Assembly: GCA_037043235.1 (NCBI GenBank)
Contig: JAWRVZ010000086.1
Coordinates: 1,394,001-1,458,000, forward strand
Length of the DNA stretch: 64,000 bases
Origin: Rhodeus uyekii
Taxonomy: Eukaryota; Chordata; Actinopteri; Cypriniformes; Acheilognathidae
Reading direction: 5' to 3'
Shown here: one piece after another, positions 54,461-64,000 of the stretch
Layout of the letters: the number at the start of each line of letters is the position of its first letter
Position numbering within the stretch: the stretch's first letter is position 1
Program-made: the position numbers and the translations under genes
The notes under the pieces: generated by a model
The model's database searches: none
What the model saw: only the letters and a program-made list of their open reading frames with translations
What the model was told of the DNA's origin: nothing

Positions 54461-56829
54461 AATTTCACTTTCAATTTCAAGGTCTGGGTGCTTTTTATAG
54501 TTTCCTTGTCATGACGTCAACCGTCTATGACATTCTGTCACGCCATTGAACTTTAATATACTAAAATATAAATGTACTAATAATTCAAGTTTGCAAACAT
54601 GTAAAATGATATACAAAATAGTATTTTTTAAATGGGGAAAAGTAAATTTTGTGTAGAAATATGGTGACAGTATAAAAATAAATATGTACAGACACCACAA
54701 GGGGCAAATTGTATTCAGTTTAAGACATATACTACGAAAACACACTAGTTTATTGCCTAAATATGATTTAATTGACTATAATAAAATCTAAGATTCATTA
54801 ATATCTTTTTGCACAATCAATTGCACCATATTCAAGCTTGGCTCAGTTTATCCATATAATTGAATCAATGAGTTGAGTCAAGAAAAGTTGTGTTTGTCTA
54901 TTATGTAACTTACTATTAGAAGAGTCGTGAATAGTGCCATTAGCAGCATCCAATCCAGTTACAAATGTTAATTCTCTGCTTGAGACAATGGATTATAAAA
55001 CTCTCCATCCAAAAGCTGAGCTACCATTGGTCATTGACCTCTGAGAATAGAGATTGTCCCCAAAAGCATAAAAGCCAGATCCCTCTTCCTTCCTACCTTC
55101 CTTCCTCCCTCCCTCCCTCTCTTCCTTGGATCTCTCTCTTCCTTTGGATCTCACTTCCTTTGCATCTCACCTGCAAACCTTCCATTCGCAGGTCTGTGTG
55201 GCCTCAAGGCCATGCAGGCTTGAACCAGACCCCAAGGCCTGCAGCCAGCCATGTGCTTTTCAAGAGAGACAAAGAGAAAACACAGGGCTACATGCAACTC
55301 CATCAGCTATACCAGAGTCATTCTAGCATAAATAAAATGTATCATGATTTCTTCATCTATGGAGAACAAAGTGACTGCAACTTTAACACCAGCGACTCAA
55401 AGAAACCATGAAATCCTTCATAAGGACTTCAATGATGGCTTCAGAAACAAAGAGACATTGCAAGTATCGTACAATTAATGAGATGCTGTGAGAAAGGCTG
55501 ATGATTCTTGTCACGGGTTAAATAACTATTTTTCCATAAGTTTCATTTCCTCTTCCTTTTTCTCTTTTACTTTACCATTTCCCACGTATATGTGTTTTGT
55601 GTGTATGTGTTTGTTTAAATTAGTTATGTGTTCGTGATTTGGTTAATAAAACTTTGTGTACTATATCTATAAGCTTCTTGCAAGTGGATTCTGGTCTGCT
55701 TATTCATCACGATTAGACATAGGTGACAAGACTGACGAGATGACTGATCATGAGACAGGTGAATGGAGTGACACAGGGAGAATCATGGAAGGAAACAGGA
55801 AGTGGATTGAGACAAGACAAAACTGTGACAATGAGTAAGCAATAAAGTAGTAATCCTGGACCACCACTGAAAGTACATTTGTGTTGGATAAGATCCTGTG
55901 TTTATTAAGTTTGCTTGCAACTTTTCCATGCTTGAAAGGATCAGAGTAATTATTTCACAGTCTGTCAATATTTCTCAGGAATAAATTCATACTGTACTTC
56001 AGAGAGAGAGACTGAAAGAAAAGATGGTTATTGCGGAGGTGTTAGATAAATCTAAGAAATTATTAGAGTTAGGTGTTGACCATTTATAACCCTGAGCATC
56101 ACAGAGCAAAAATAATAAGTCTTAATGAGTGACTGCAGAATGTAAAGAAATTAAAGTCTCAAACTCACAGGTGAGTTCACAACGTCTCTAAGTGAACTGT
56201 TCAGAGTTCACAGCTGAATCCCTTTTTTAGTCATGTTCATCAGAGTAATTAGTCTAATTACTACAAATGACTGGTTGTTCATACAATAACAAGCAGTTGT
56301 AGATGTATAAAACTTTTGTTAAAAAAAGAACACATTGAATTCTTTATTAAACAAGGAAGAACACACAAAGACAATAAGATACGCAACAAAAGAGCAAAAT
56401 TTAAAGACCAAGACCTTTTAAGACCATTTAAAGACCTTTTCCAAGAGGGTTTTAAAAAGCCCCCAAGGGGTCATGGTAGTGGAAAACTTATGAGGTGGGA
56501 GGAGGAGAATAAGTCAATTATTTTGTGTTCTCTTGCAAATGTTTTGCATGCCACAAGAAACTTTGCATTCGCTCGCAAAACTTTTGTGCTCTTTGCAAGT
56601 GAAAGCAGTTTCACAGGGGAACATAAAACATTTGCAAAAGCATTTTATAAATAACAATTTAAGAAATAATAAAATATTATTTTCCTCCTATCTCATATAT
56701 TTTTCTTTACCATGTCCATTTAGGGGCACCGTAGGTTTTACCATGCAAGTCATCAGGATGCTAATTACAGCACCCCTACAAATACATATCACAACTAAAT
56801 ATAAATAAACTACCATTCAAAGGTTTGAG
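54461..56829. other. Non-coding, nothing recognised
   Basis: AT-rich sequence with a (CCTT/CCCT)-rich tract near 55085-55130. Short ORFs on both strands have no domain character. The region 56500-56640 has internal repeats of the ttgcaaa/gctcgcaaaac type. Confidence 0.4.
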
Positions 56830-56968
56830 TGTTAGACATGTCTGTTGTCTTAGTTTACTTCCCGTTTCCTTCAATGTGTGTTTCCATTCCATCACCTCGT
56901 TAGTCTTGTCAGCTGTGTCTCATTCTCTCATTCAACCCTTGTGTATTTAAATCCCAAGTCATTCCTTC

Positions 56969-56999
<31 letters not shown>

Positions 57000-57102
57000 C
57001 CCTCCCTCCCTCCCGGTTGCATCCTGTGGTTGTTTTGAGGTTCCTTATTAAATTTGTGTTCAGTTACTCCTGTGCCTTCTTCATCTCCCCACAACTGTGA
57101 CA
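56830..57102 (+). repeat. Solo LTR-like sequence
   Basis: Starts tgttagacatgtctgttgtc and ends ccacaactgtgaca, followed by ttgggtttcg (primer-binding-like). TATA-like gtatttaaat at 56943. Contains (CTGT)8 and (CCCT)n at 56969-57014. No coding sequence adjacent. Confidence 0.5.
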
Positions 57103-57109
57103 TTGGGTT

Positions 57110-57520
57110 TCGATCAAAAATTACAATGAAAATAGTAATACTGTGTTATATTTTACACTTTAAAATGACTGGTTTCTATGTTATGCTAATATATTATTAA
57201 TATTTTTTAAATTAAAGTATTCCTGTGATGACAAAGCAGTATTTTCAGTATCATTACTCCATTCTTCAGTGTCACATGACCTTTCAGAAATCATTCTTAA
57301 ATGCTGATTTGGAGCTCATAAACTTTCTTATTTTTATCAATGTTGAAAACATTTGAGTTGCTTAATTTGTGTGTGTGTGTGTGTGTGTAAACAGTTACGC
57401 TCTTTTTGATCAACAGACAGTTCAAAAGAACAGCATTTATTTGAAATAGACATCTTGTCTTCTCTGTCACTTTTGATTAATTTAATGTGTCCTTGCTGAA
57501 TAAAATTTGAAAAGTATTAA
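57110..57520 (+). repeat. R1 repeat, near complete copy
   Basis: Ordered R1 motifs: gaaaatagtaatactgtgtt, attcttcagtgtcacatgac, ctttcagaaatcattcttaa, atcaatgttgaaaacatttg, cagttcaaaagaacagcatt and gtgtccttgctgaataaaat. A GT microsatellite (57369-57388) is inserted in the middle. Confidence 0.65.
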
Positions 57521-59970
57521 ATAAACTAAATTTAAAAGTTTAGTTCACCAAGAAGGTTTAACCATAAAAAACACCCCAACACACTTATTAAAGCATGATA
57601 ATTATAGCACCACAACTAAAAATATGGCAACTAAATATATAAATATATATTCTTTGTTATTTAAAAATTAAAACGGGACATACTAACTAACAGGTCATTG
57701 GTTGGATTAGTAGTTGAATTACTACCATGATTAACGACCCGTCCTGATTTAGAAACCACTGTAAAAAGTTTAGAGCCCTACATAGTGAATCTAACATCAG
57801 GCAATCATTGTCTAAAAAGGGCAGAGATGTGTTCAATGAGTTCAAACATTTCAAAACATAACTGAAGCAAAGAAAAATTATCATTCCTGAAATAATGGGT
57901 TCTCTATAAGAAATACATTCACTCATCTTTTGTACAATCTGAGGCAAATTATTATTCCACATGTCTGATCTAGAAAAACAACCATGTCAGGAATGTCTTC
58001 TCCTTTCCCTGATGAACACAACAAACATGGCAGTAGAAATGAATTACATGGACATAAAGTGAGCATTTTATTCTGAGAAATACTGCAAGACTCTGACATG
58101 TCATAAATCCCTAACAGTTCCTTTGCCAACATCCCATTTTAGAAGCGGAGGTAAATGGAATTCATTGTTGACTCATTTTTCTGTCACAATATTTGTAATG
58201 TCACAATATTAGATGCATCATTGGGTCAAAAGAGCACCTTCACTGATGATGTAAATGTAGCTTAGCATTAAAGGATATATGTTACCACAATACATGTAAT
58301 TGTAATTTTGTGATAAATGGCATTTGACTGTTACTTTACATGCTAGTATACATATTTCTTCACTCTTCTCAATGTCAAATGCTTAATCTGAAATGCCATT
58401 TAACCTGAAATGAACTTTTTTTGTGGGGTGGGGATAGTGACAGCATTCTAAATCAAATGAAAACAAATTTAAAGCTATTAAAAATGCACATAAATGCAAC
58501 CACAAACTAGAACAGAATGCTAAAAATGCTGCACATGCCATGTAAAAAAAACAAAAACTACCATTATTCATTAACAATACAAAAGGCCTTAATTAATATT
58601 CAAGCATATAAGCCTGTCAAAAGAAAATAATTAAAGGCAGGGCCGAAAATGTGATGAAAATTATTCAGGAGTAGAAAAAATTATCCAGTCCAAAACTGAA
58701 CTGCATATAAATCAATTGGACTCTGGATGTTTTGGAAGTCTACTTCTGATTGCTGCTTTAATATTGAAACCATGATTGGTAGACTGGTTATCCTTGAGTG
58801 GTAAATTTCTTCAAGAGGGGGCATGCAATCAGATTTCTAACTGAACGTAAAAACACATGCCCCTCAATCAAGCTAATTTAGCAGGGCTGTAATGAAGAGA
58901 GTTCGGCTTTGCTTTGCTCTACTTTTGTCAGTTTTGTAGGCAACAGTTCAATACTGAATTCTCAATTTTATAATGCTGTAGCAACCAAAACAATTCGTAA
59001 TTCCCACCTCAGTCTTCTTTATGTTAGAAAAACTATTGATCTAGCCAGCATTAAACAGTAATGCACAGTGATCTGTAAATGTTCTATGGATGAACTGGAA
59101 GCAAAGGGCATTTCAGTTCACAGAAAGGGAAGAAAAAAGCTTCATTCCTTATCCAAAAGAGAAAGAAAAGTGTTCAAAGTGGTTCTTGAGCATAATGCAA
59201 GGAAGGTTAATGACAGGAAATGCCTGAGAGATAAGTTGGTGGTACTTGTGACATCAGTTTGCTTTTGAATAAGACGTGTTTCCAAGATAATTACCTTAAT
59301 CATTAATGTGTATGTCTGTCATGTAATTCTGTCATGTGGATACCCAAATATATTTGCATTAAAATAATTTTTCTATAGAAAAGTGATTCCAAAATCATTT
59401 TAGTTTGAAAGTATTGGCATATATGCTTAAAAGGGAAACTAAATGTTAGAATGATAAAGTTAAAAGTTTTCAGATGGATTCTGTGAAATTCTAGTAAAAA
59501 ATGACATGCAATAAATTGTAGTCAGCTTTTAGATCTTCAGTGTTGAGCCAGACAGACCTTCTTCTCAAATATTATAAACAGAAACATAAACAAACACTCT
59601 TTTTGCTACTGCAGAGAGACTAACAACAACCCCCAAGTCACATTCCCAGTGAAATGATTTTAGACAGCAAATGGAGTGATTTTGCTTCCTTTTTTTCTAA
59701 GAAGATGGTTAATATTAGAAAGGCGATCAGCACATTAAGTTGCACTAAGGAAAGGCAGATCAGACCTCAACCTCAGAACATAGTTACTATGTATGATTTT
59801 GAAGCAATTGTTGACAAAAATGGAAGAAACAGTACACTACTTTAAAACATCAACACCCTCAACATGCTCCACACTTCCTTTTTAAAAAATGTGTTTAACT
59901 TTTTAGAAGCTGATCTCCTCGAAGTGGTAAATGCCTCACTTCTTTCTTGGGATTTTCCAAACTCCCTGAA
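57521..59970. other. Non-coding, nothing recognised
   Basis: AT-rich sequence up to the end of the DIRS element. Small ORFs (e.g. 59068-59268) show no known domain. Confidence 0.45.
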
Positions 59971-60217
59971 AACGTCTCGGGTTACGTATGTAACCCTGGT
60001 TCCCTGAAGGGGAACGAGACGCTGCGTCAGAAAACGCTAGGGGAAACCCTTGACGTCAGTCACGTGAAGATGTGTACAACCAATGGGAAATTTACGCGTG
60101 TGAATGCAAGTCGCGGGAAGTGACGTCATGAACAGAGCATAAAAGCGCGCCGGAACCCGGAAGTGACAGCAAAAGAGTGTCTGAAGCGGGCCCGGAGGCG
60201 CAAGGAGCTGAGGCGAA
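59971..60217 (-). repeat. Right terminal repeat of DIRS element C
   Basis: The outermost 58 bp (59971-60028, aacgtctcgggttacgtatg ...) are perfectly complementary to 60218-60275. Between them lies the remaining terminal sequence, including gtgacgtcatgaacagagca at 60120. The corresponding left repeat lies outside the window. Confidence 0.8.
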
Positions 60218-60331
60218 GACGCAGCGTCTCGTTCCCCTTCAGGGAACCAGGGTTACATACGTAACCCGAGACGTTCCCTTTCATGGGAACTTCGAGCTGC
60301 GTCAGAAAACGCTAGGGGAACGTTATACCAA
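60218..60331 (-). repeat. Internal complementary region of DIRS element C
   Basis: 60218-60275 is the exact complement of the right terminus. 60276-60331 (tccctttcatgggaacttcg ... cgctaggggaac) should be the complement of the left terminus; it matches in type the equivalent half in element B. This region templates joining of the two ends in DIRS replication models. Confidence 0.75.
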
Positions 60332-60370
60332 CGTCACCTCAGCGACGCCGGCCTACGGATGTGTCTCAGC

Positions 60371-63223
60371 TCACTGAGAGAGCACCCTCGTTCCCGGAGC
60401 GGAATCGAGATCTAACTGATAGAATCTCATAAAGGTGTGCGGTGAGGACCAGCCAGCCGCAGCACAAACATCAGCAAGGGAAACTCCTGAGAGAAACGCC
60501 TTGGAGGTCGCCACGCTCCTAGTGGAGTGGGCCCGGACCCTCAGGGGAGAAGCATGTCCGGCCGACTCATAAGCCAGACAGATAGCCTCGACTATCCATC
60601 GGCTTAGGGTTTGTTTGGAAGCTGGAGCCCCCTCAGGGGCCCCAAAACAAACGAACAGTTGGTTTGACTTACGCCAGGTAGCAGTCCTGAGGACGTAAGC
60701 GTCCAGTACTCGTACTGGACAGACCTTGTTCTTTCGCTCCTGCTCATGATCGTCAAAGGGGGGAGGACAGAAGGCCTGTAGCATGATAGACCGAGCCACG
60801 TTCGTGAGAACCTTAGGGACATAGCCTGGCCTCGGGTGAAGAAAAACCTTCGTCATCCCGGGCGCAAACTCGAGGCAAGAAGGAACCACCGAGAGAGCTT
60901 GAAGATCCCCGACCCTCTTAAGCGAGGTGATAGCCAGCAAAAGAAGGGTCTTTAGGGAGAGGAGTTTAATAGGAAGCTCCTCTAATGGTTCAAAGGGTGC
61001 CTGGGACAGGCCTTGGAGTACCAAAGACAAGTCCCAGGCAGGAACCCTGGTCTGTGCCACAGGTCTCAGCCTTAGAGTGCCACGAAGGAAACGAGAGACT
61101 AGGGGGTCCCTGCCCAAGGACACCCCTCCCAAAGGTATGTGGCAAGCCGCTATGGCAGCCACATAAACCTTCAAGGTAGAAGGGGACAACCCTGTCGCAA
61201 ACTTCTCCTGCAGGAACTCCAGCACTTTGCCAACGGGACAGGTTACTGGGTTTAACTGCCTTACGCTACACCAAGCAGAGAAGAGTTTCCACTTTAGAGC
61301 GTAGAGTTTCCTCGTGGAGGGAGCTCTGGACTGAAGGATGGTCTCTACAACCTCGGCTGTGAGACCAGATTCGAAGAACTGGACCCCCTCAGGGGCCAGA
61401 CCTTCAGCTTCAGAAGTTCTGGACGGGGGTGAATAACACAACCCTCCGCCTGGGACAGAAGATCCCCCCTGACCGGAATCTCCCAGGGGACTCCGTCTAG
61501 GAGGGATACCAGGTCCGAGAACCAGATCCTGCTGGGCCAAAAGGGGGCCACCAGCGTGAGACGGACCCTGTCCCGACGAACTTTGGCCAGAACTCCCGGG
61601 AGCAGAACAATCGGGGGAAAAGCGTACAGGTGTAGCCTCGGCCACACCTGCATCATGGCATCCTGCCCCAGCGGCGCTGGGTACGTTAAGGAGAACCATA
61701 GAGGGCAATGAGTATTCTCGACCGAGGCAAACAGGTCTACCTGTGCCTTCCCGAATCTCTTCCAAATCTGCTCCACCACCTCGGGGTGGAGCCGCCATTC
61801 CCCGGGCCTCGGCCCCTGCCTCGACAGGAAGTCTGCTCCTATGTTCTGGACTCCAGGGATGTGAGCTGCCCTGAGTGAGAGCAGCTTGCCCTGGGCCCAG
61901 AGAAGAACTTGTCTCACCAATTTGTACATTGGACGAGAACGAAGACCTCCCTGGTGATTGATGTAAGCCACCACTGTCATGCTGTCTGTGAAAACAGTGA
62001 CATGATGCCCAATTAGGTCCGGGAGGAAAGCAAGTAGCGCTCTGCGGACCGCCAGTAACTCCAGCAGGTTTATGTGCCAGGACTGGTGCCGCAAGCTCCA
62101 AAGCCCTTGTGAGGAGCGGTCCCTCAGAACCGCCCCCCAACCTGTGAGGGAGGCATCCGTTGACAGAGTCACTCGTCGAGACGGAGCTCCCAACACGGGG
62201 CCTTGTGACAGGAACCAGATGTTCTTCCACAGGGTCAAGGTGCGTAGGCATCGCCTCGTGACCTTGATTGTGCGAAGCGGGTTGCCCCTCGGGGAAAACC
62301 CTTTGGTCCTGAGCCACCACTGCAGGGGTCTCATGTGTAGCAGGCCGAGCGGTATAACGCTGGACGCTGCTGCCATGAGCCCTAACACTCTCTGAAAGTG
62401 TTTGACAGTGAGTAGCTGGCCTAATTTTATGCCCTCGACAGTTGATCGAATGGAATGAATGCGCCCGGGGGATAGCCGAGCAGACATTGTTTCCGAGTCC
62501 CAAATGACTCCCAAGAAGGTGGTTCTCTGAGCAGGAGAAAGCACACTCTTCTTGGTGTTCAACCTTAACCCCAGCTCCTGCATGTGAGCAAGCACGACAT
62601 CTCGATGACGTGCTGCTAACTGAGACGATTGGGCTATTACTAGCCAATCGTCTATATAATTGAGGACACGGATGCCTTGTAACCGCAATGGAGCCAGTGC
62701 AGCGTCCACGACCTTCGTGAACGTGCGGGGTGAGAGCGATAGGCCGAACGGAAGTACACGATACTGGTACGCCTTCCCCCCGAAGGCGAACCGTAGGAAC
62801 TTCCGATGCTGAGGAAGGATGGAGATGTGGAAGTATGCGTCTTTTAGGTCGATTGTGACGAACCAGTCCTCGGACCTGATATGCGTCACAATCTGCCTGA
62901 GCGTCAACATTTTGAATTTTAGACGCAAGATAGTGCGATTTAGAAGACGCAAATCCAGAATGGGCCGCAACCCTCCATCCTTCTTCGGAACTATGAAGTA
63001 TCGGCTGAAGAAACCGGACTGTCTGTCTGTAAGGGGCACATACTCGATGGCCCCTTTCTCCAGCAGAGAGTCTACTTCCTGTTCCATAATCAGAGCCTGC
63101 TGGGGCCCTACCGCGGACGATAGGATCCCCATAAAACGGGGTGGTGAAGCCCCGAATTGAATTTTGTACCCGGAGGTTACTGTGCGCAGGACCCATTGAG
63201 AGATGCCCGGCAGACGCAACCAT
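60371..63223 (-). CDS. DIRS tyrosine recombinase ORF
   Basis: Open frame of 950 codons on the minus strand. Only the last ~345 codons (about 61420-60374) are recombinase; the first ~600 run through the RT gene in another frame and are probably non-coding although free of stops. The recombinase part has an N-terminal SAM-like/core-binding region (STRKLYALKWKLFSAWC; LSPSTLKVYVAAIAACH). The catalytic domain has Arg in SLKRVGDLQAL (about residue 771), H-x-x-R in AHSTRSVA (about 898), a Trp/His area in AAAGWSSPHTFMRF and the nucleophile Tyr in FYQLDL (about 933). All tetrad positions look intact. It overlaps the RT frame end by about 75-100 bp, so its true start is unknown. Confidence 0.88.
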   Translation of the reverse strand: MVASAGHLSMGPAHSNLRVQNSIRGFTTPFYGDPIVRGRAPAGSDYGTGSRLSAGERGHRVCAPYRQTVRFLQPILHSSEEGWRVAAHSGFASSKSHYLASKIQNVDAQADCDAYQVRGLVRHNRPKRRILPHLHPSSASEVPTVRLRGEGVPVSCTSVRPIALTPHVHEGRGRCTGSIAVTRHPCPQLYRRLASNSPIVSVSSTSSRCRACSHAGAGVKVEHQEECAFSCSENHLLGSHLGLGNNVCSAIPRAHSFHSINCRGHKIRPATHCQTLSESVRAHGSSVQRYTARPATHETPAVVAQDQRVFPEGQPASHNQGHEAMPTHLDPVEEHLVPVTRPRVGSSVSTSDSVNGCLPHRLGGGSEGPLLTRALELAAPVLAHKPAGVTGGPQSATCFPPGPNWASCHCFHRQHDSGGLHQSPGRSSFSSNVQIGETSSSLGPGQAALTQGSSHPWSPEHRSRLPVEAGAEARGMAAPPRGGGADLEEIREGTGRPVCLGREYSLPSMVLLNVPSAAGAGCHDAGVAEATPVRFSPDCSAPGSSGQSSSGQGPSHAGGPLLAQQDLVLGPGIPPRRSPLGDSGQGGSSVPGGGLCYSPPSRTSEAEGLAPEGVQFFESGLTAEVVETILQSRAPSTRKLYALKWKLFSAWCSVRQLNPVTCPVGKVLEFLQEKFATGLSPSTLKVYVAAIAACHIPLGGVSLGRDPLVSRFLRGTLRLRPVAQTRVPAWDLSLVLQGLSQAPFEPLEELPIKLLSLKTLLLLAITSLKRVGDLQALSVVPSCLEFAPGMTKVFLHPRPGYVPKVLTNVARSIMLQAFCPPPFDDHEQERKNKVCPVRVLDAYVLRTATWRKSNQLFVCFGAPEGAPASKQTLSRWIVEAICLAYESAGHASPLRVRAHSTRSVATSKAFLSGVSLADVCAAAGWSSPHTFMRFYQLDLDSAPGTRVLSQ

Positions 63224-63456
63224 GCGGCCTGGAACTCTACTAAGGGAATCAGTCTCTCGAGACTGATCTCTGATACGAGCAGAGACACCACAGGGCCGGG
63301 GTTTCCGGACACCGTACTGGTGGAATGCTCTAGGACCCTCCTTAGAGGGGGCAGTGCCTCCGAGACGGGCTCCCTCGGGAACCGGACACGGAGCTGACCG
63401 CCTTGGTGCGGCTTGCCTCTGGCGTCAGGAACGCTTAGAGGTAGCCTTCTTGGCAT
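61345..63456 (-). CDS. DIRS reverse transcriptase / RNase H
   Basis: 703-codon intact frame. RT fingers and palm begin at about residue 165 (RYFIVPKKDGGLRPILDLR). The first catalytic Asp is in FVTIDLKDAYFHI, and the Y-x-D-D box reads NYIDDWLV (about residues 264-271). RNase H follows with acidic residues in TLSTDASLTGWG (about 434), NLLELLAVRRALL and VTVFTDSMTVV, and the closing Asp in IGADFLSRQ. The tail (QVDLFASVENTHCPLWFSL and onward) is the conserved DIRS C-terminal segment. Starts from an ATG that overlaps the gag end in a different frame. Copies the element RNA in the cytoplasm or nucleus of the host cell; no break is seen. Confidence 0.92.
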   Translation of the reverse strand: MPRRLPLSVPDARGKPHQGGQLRVRFPREPVSEALPPLRRVLEHSTSTVSGNPGPVVSLLVSEISLERLIPLVEFQAAWLRLPGISQWVLRTVTSGYKIQFGASPPRFMGILSSAVGPQQALIMEQEVDSLLEKGAIEYVPLTDRQSGFFSRYFIVPKKDGGLRPILDLRLLNRTILRLKFKMLTLRQIVTHIRSEDWFVTIDLKDAYFHISILPQHRKFLRFAFGGKAYQYRVLPFGLSLSPRTFTKVVDAALAPLRLQGIRVLNYIDDWLVIAQSSQLAARHRDVVLAHMQELGLRLNTKKSVLSPAQRTTFLGVIWDSETMSARLSPGRIHSIRSTVEGIKLGQLLTVKHFQRVLGLMAAASSVIPLGLLHMRPLQWWLRTKGFSPRGNPLRTIKVTRRCLRTLTLWKNIWFLSQGPVLGAPSRRVTLSTDASLTGWGAVLRDRSSQGLWSLRHQSWHINLLELLAVRRALLAFLPDLIGHHVTVFTDSMTVVAYINHQGGLRSRPMYKLVRQVLLWAQGKLLSLRAAHIPGVQNIGADFLSRQGPRPGEWRLHPEVVEQIWKRFGKAQVDLFASVENTHCPLWFSLTYPAPLGQDAMMQVWPRLHLYAFPPIVLLPGVLAKVRRDRVRLTLVAPFWPSRIWFSDLVSLLDGVPWEIPVRGDLLSQAEGCVIHPRPELLKLKVWPLRGSSSSNLVSQPRL

Positions 63457-64000
63457 TTAGGATGTTCCTCAGATCCATCCTTTTACCAGAAGGCTGGGCC
63501 CGAGAGTGTTGTCCCGACCTCCCTTTATTAGGGGGAGGTAAACGAGATGCAACACTCTCCTTCTGTGAGGCCCTGTACGAGGAACTGTGAGCCCGTGTTT
63601 GGCTACTGGGCTCACGTGAAGGGTGGCGGGGAAGGACTTTGCTGAACGCCACCTGCTGCCGTGCAGCCTCCTGAAACTTATCGACAACGCTTTTAACGGC
63701 GTCGCCGAACAAGCCCGAAGGGGACAGAGGGGCGTCCAACAAAACGAACTTGTCCTTATCTTTTATGGCTGAAAGATTGAGCCATAAATGCCTCTCCGTA
63801 GCCACCAGAGCTGCCATTGAGCGACCGACAGAGAAGGCCGTTTCTCTAGTGGCTCGGAGAGACAAATCCATGGCCCGACGCAGCTCTGCCACTGCTTCGG
63901 GACCAATACCGCCACCTTGATCGAGGTCTCCCAGCAAATCTGCTTGGTAGGCCTGCAGCAGTGCCGTGGTGTGCAGGCACGCTGCAGCCTGACTAGAGGC
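63425..64000 (-). CDS. DIRS gag-like protein, 5'-partial
   Basis: Open from the window edge to a stop at 63425 (192 codons here, start not in view). It contains ACLHTTALLQAYQADLLGDL, AMDLSLRATRETAFSVGRSM, HLWLNLSAIKDKDKF and LDAPLSPSGLFGDAVKSVVD, then a Ser/Arg/Pro-rich basic tail ending KKATSKRS. No zinc knuckle. This is the ORF1 type of fish DIRS elements, probably an RNA-binding coat protein. It is the intact relative of the gag remnant at 8159-8395. The tail overlaps the start of the RT frame by about 30 bp. Confidence 0.85.
   Translation of the reverse strand, partial: ASSQAAACLHTTALLQAYQADLLGDLDQGGGIGPEAVAELRRAMDLSLRATRETAFSVGRSMAALVATERHLWLNLSAIKDKDKFVLLDAPLSPSGLFGDAVKSVVDKFQEAARQQVAFSKVLPRHPSREPSSQTRAHSSSYRASQKESVASRLPPPNKGRSGQHSRAQPSGKRMDLRNILNAKKATSKRS

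Larger units (their letters stand above)
59971..64000 (-). mobile_element. DIRS retrotransposon C, 3' part, apparently intact coding
   Basis: Runs from its right end at 59971 to beyond the window. In element orientation it has gag (open to the edge), RT/RNase H, tyrosine recombinase, internal complementary region (60218-60331) and right terminal repeat (59971 to about 60217). All three frames are uninterrupted, in contrast to the decayed DIRS pieces at 8.2 and 54 kb. Such elements integrate with a tyrosine recombinase through a circular intermediate and leave no target duplication. Its G+C content is well above the AT-rich flank. Confidence 0.93.

Noticed and set aside
56316..56654. 112-codon plus-strand ORF rich in Lys and Phe
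   Set aside because: Composition reflects internal AT-rich repeats. No domain and no splice context.
43331..60000. Search for upstream discoidin exons
   Set aside because: No minus-strand segment matching discoidin strands with flanking ag/gt was seen. The upstream exons are likely beyond the window or were missed by eye.
60177..60377. Small plus-strand ORF at the DIRS right end
   Set aside because: It covers the terminal and internal complementary repeats; no evidence that it is expressed.

Overview
This is vertebrate DNA, almost certainly from a teleost and probably a cyprinid (carp/minnow relative). It holds one host gene with small exons in kilobase-scale introns. The rest is AT-rich intron or intergenic sequence packed with fish-type transposons: DIRS, BEL/Pao, hAT, Tigger-like MITEs, tRNA-derived SINEs, L2-like LINEs and gypsy-like LTR pieces. 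I see no bacterial features, CRISPR array or rRNA genes.

Host gene. Six consecutive exons of a contactin-associated protein gene, best matched to cntnap2 (Caspr2), lie on the minus strand between 43330 and 6008. They encode the end of the discoidin (F5/8C) domain, all of laminin-G 1 and most of laminin-G 2. Exon lengths are 148, 204, 185, 144, 259 and 150 bp. Phases join without a break into 363 codons. Introns are 14,531, 2,178, 3,160, 1,850 and 14,514 bp. The last exon ends at a GC rather than a GT donor. The first three or so exons (beyond 43330) and the rest of the gene (below 6008) were not found here.

Layout. 1-6000 is intron with a decayed L2-like LINE and an LTR-like piece. 7.8-12.1 kb holds two non-autonomous DIRS-like elements whose interior is a satellite-like array of ~247-bp dimers. 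18.6, 31.9 and 41.9 kb carry three copies of one Tigger/pogo-like MITE, all in the same orientation. 26.8-27.9 kb is an LTR plus a proline-rich gag-like ORF with a 6 x 27-bp repeat. 32.4-39.5 kb is a full-length young BEL/Pao retrotransposon (LTRs ~99.3% identical, 5-bp target duplication) whose reverse transcriptase core is deleted. 41.3-42.5 kb is an internally deleted hAT element with an 8-bp target duplication, and the third MITE sits inside it.

The segment 43.4-60 kb holds LINE, LTR, SINE and DIRS remnants. From 59971 to the right edge runs the 3' part of an apparently intact DIRS element on the minus strand (gag, RT/RNase H, tyrosine recombinase).

How it fits together. The host gene has been an insertion target over a long time. 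The nested insertions (MITE in hAT, repeat in SINE, LTR element in an older repeat) give a relative order of events. The least ordinary content is the pair of DIRS-derived, satellite-carrying elements and the young but catalytically deleted BEL copy; both imply mobilisation in trans.
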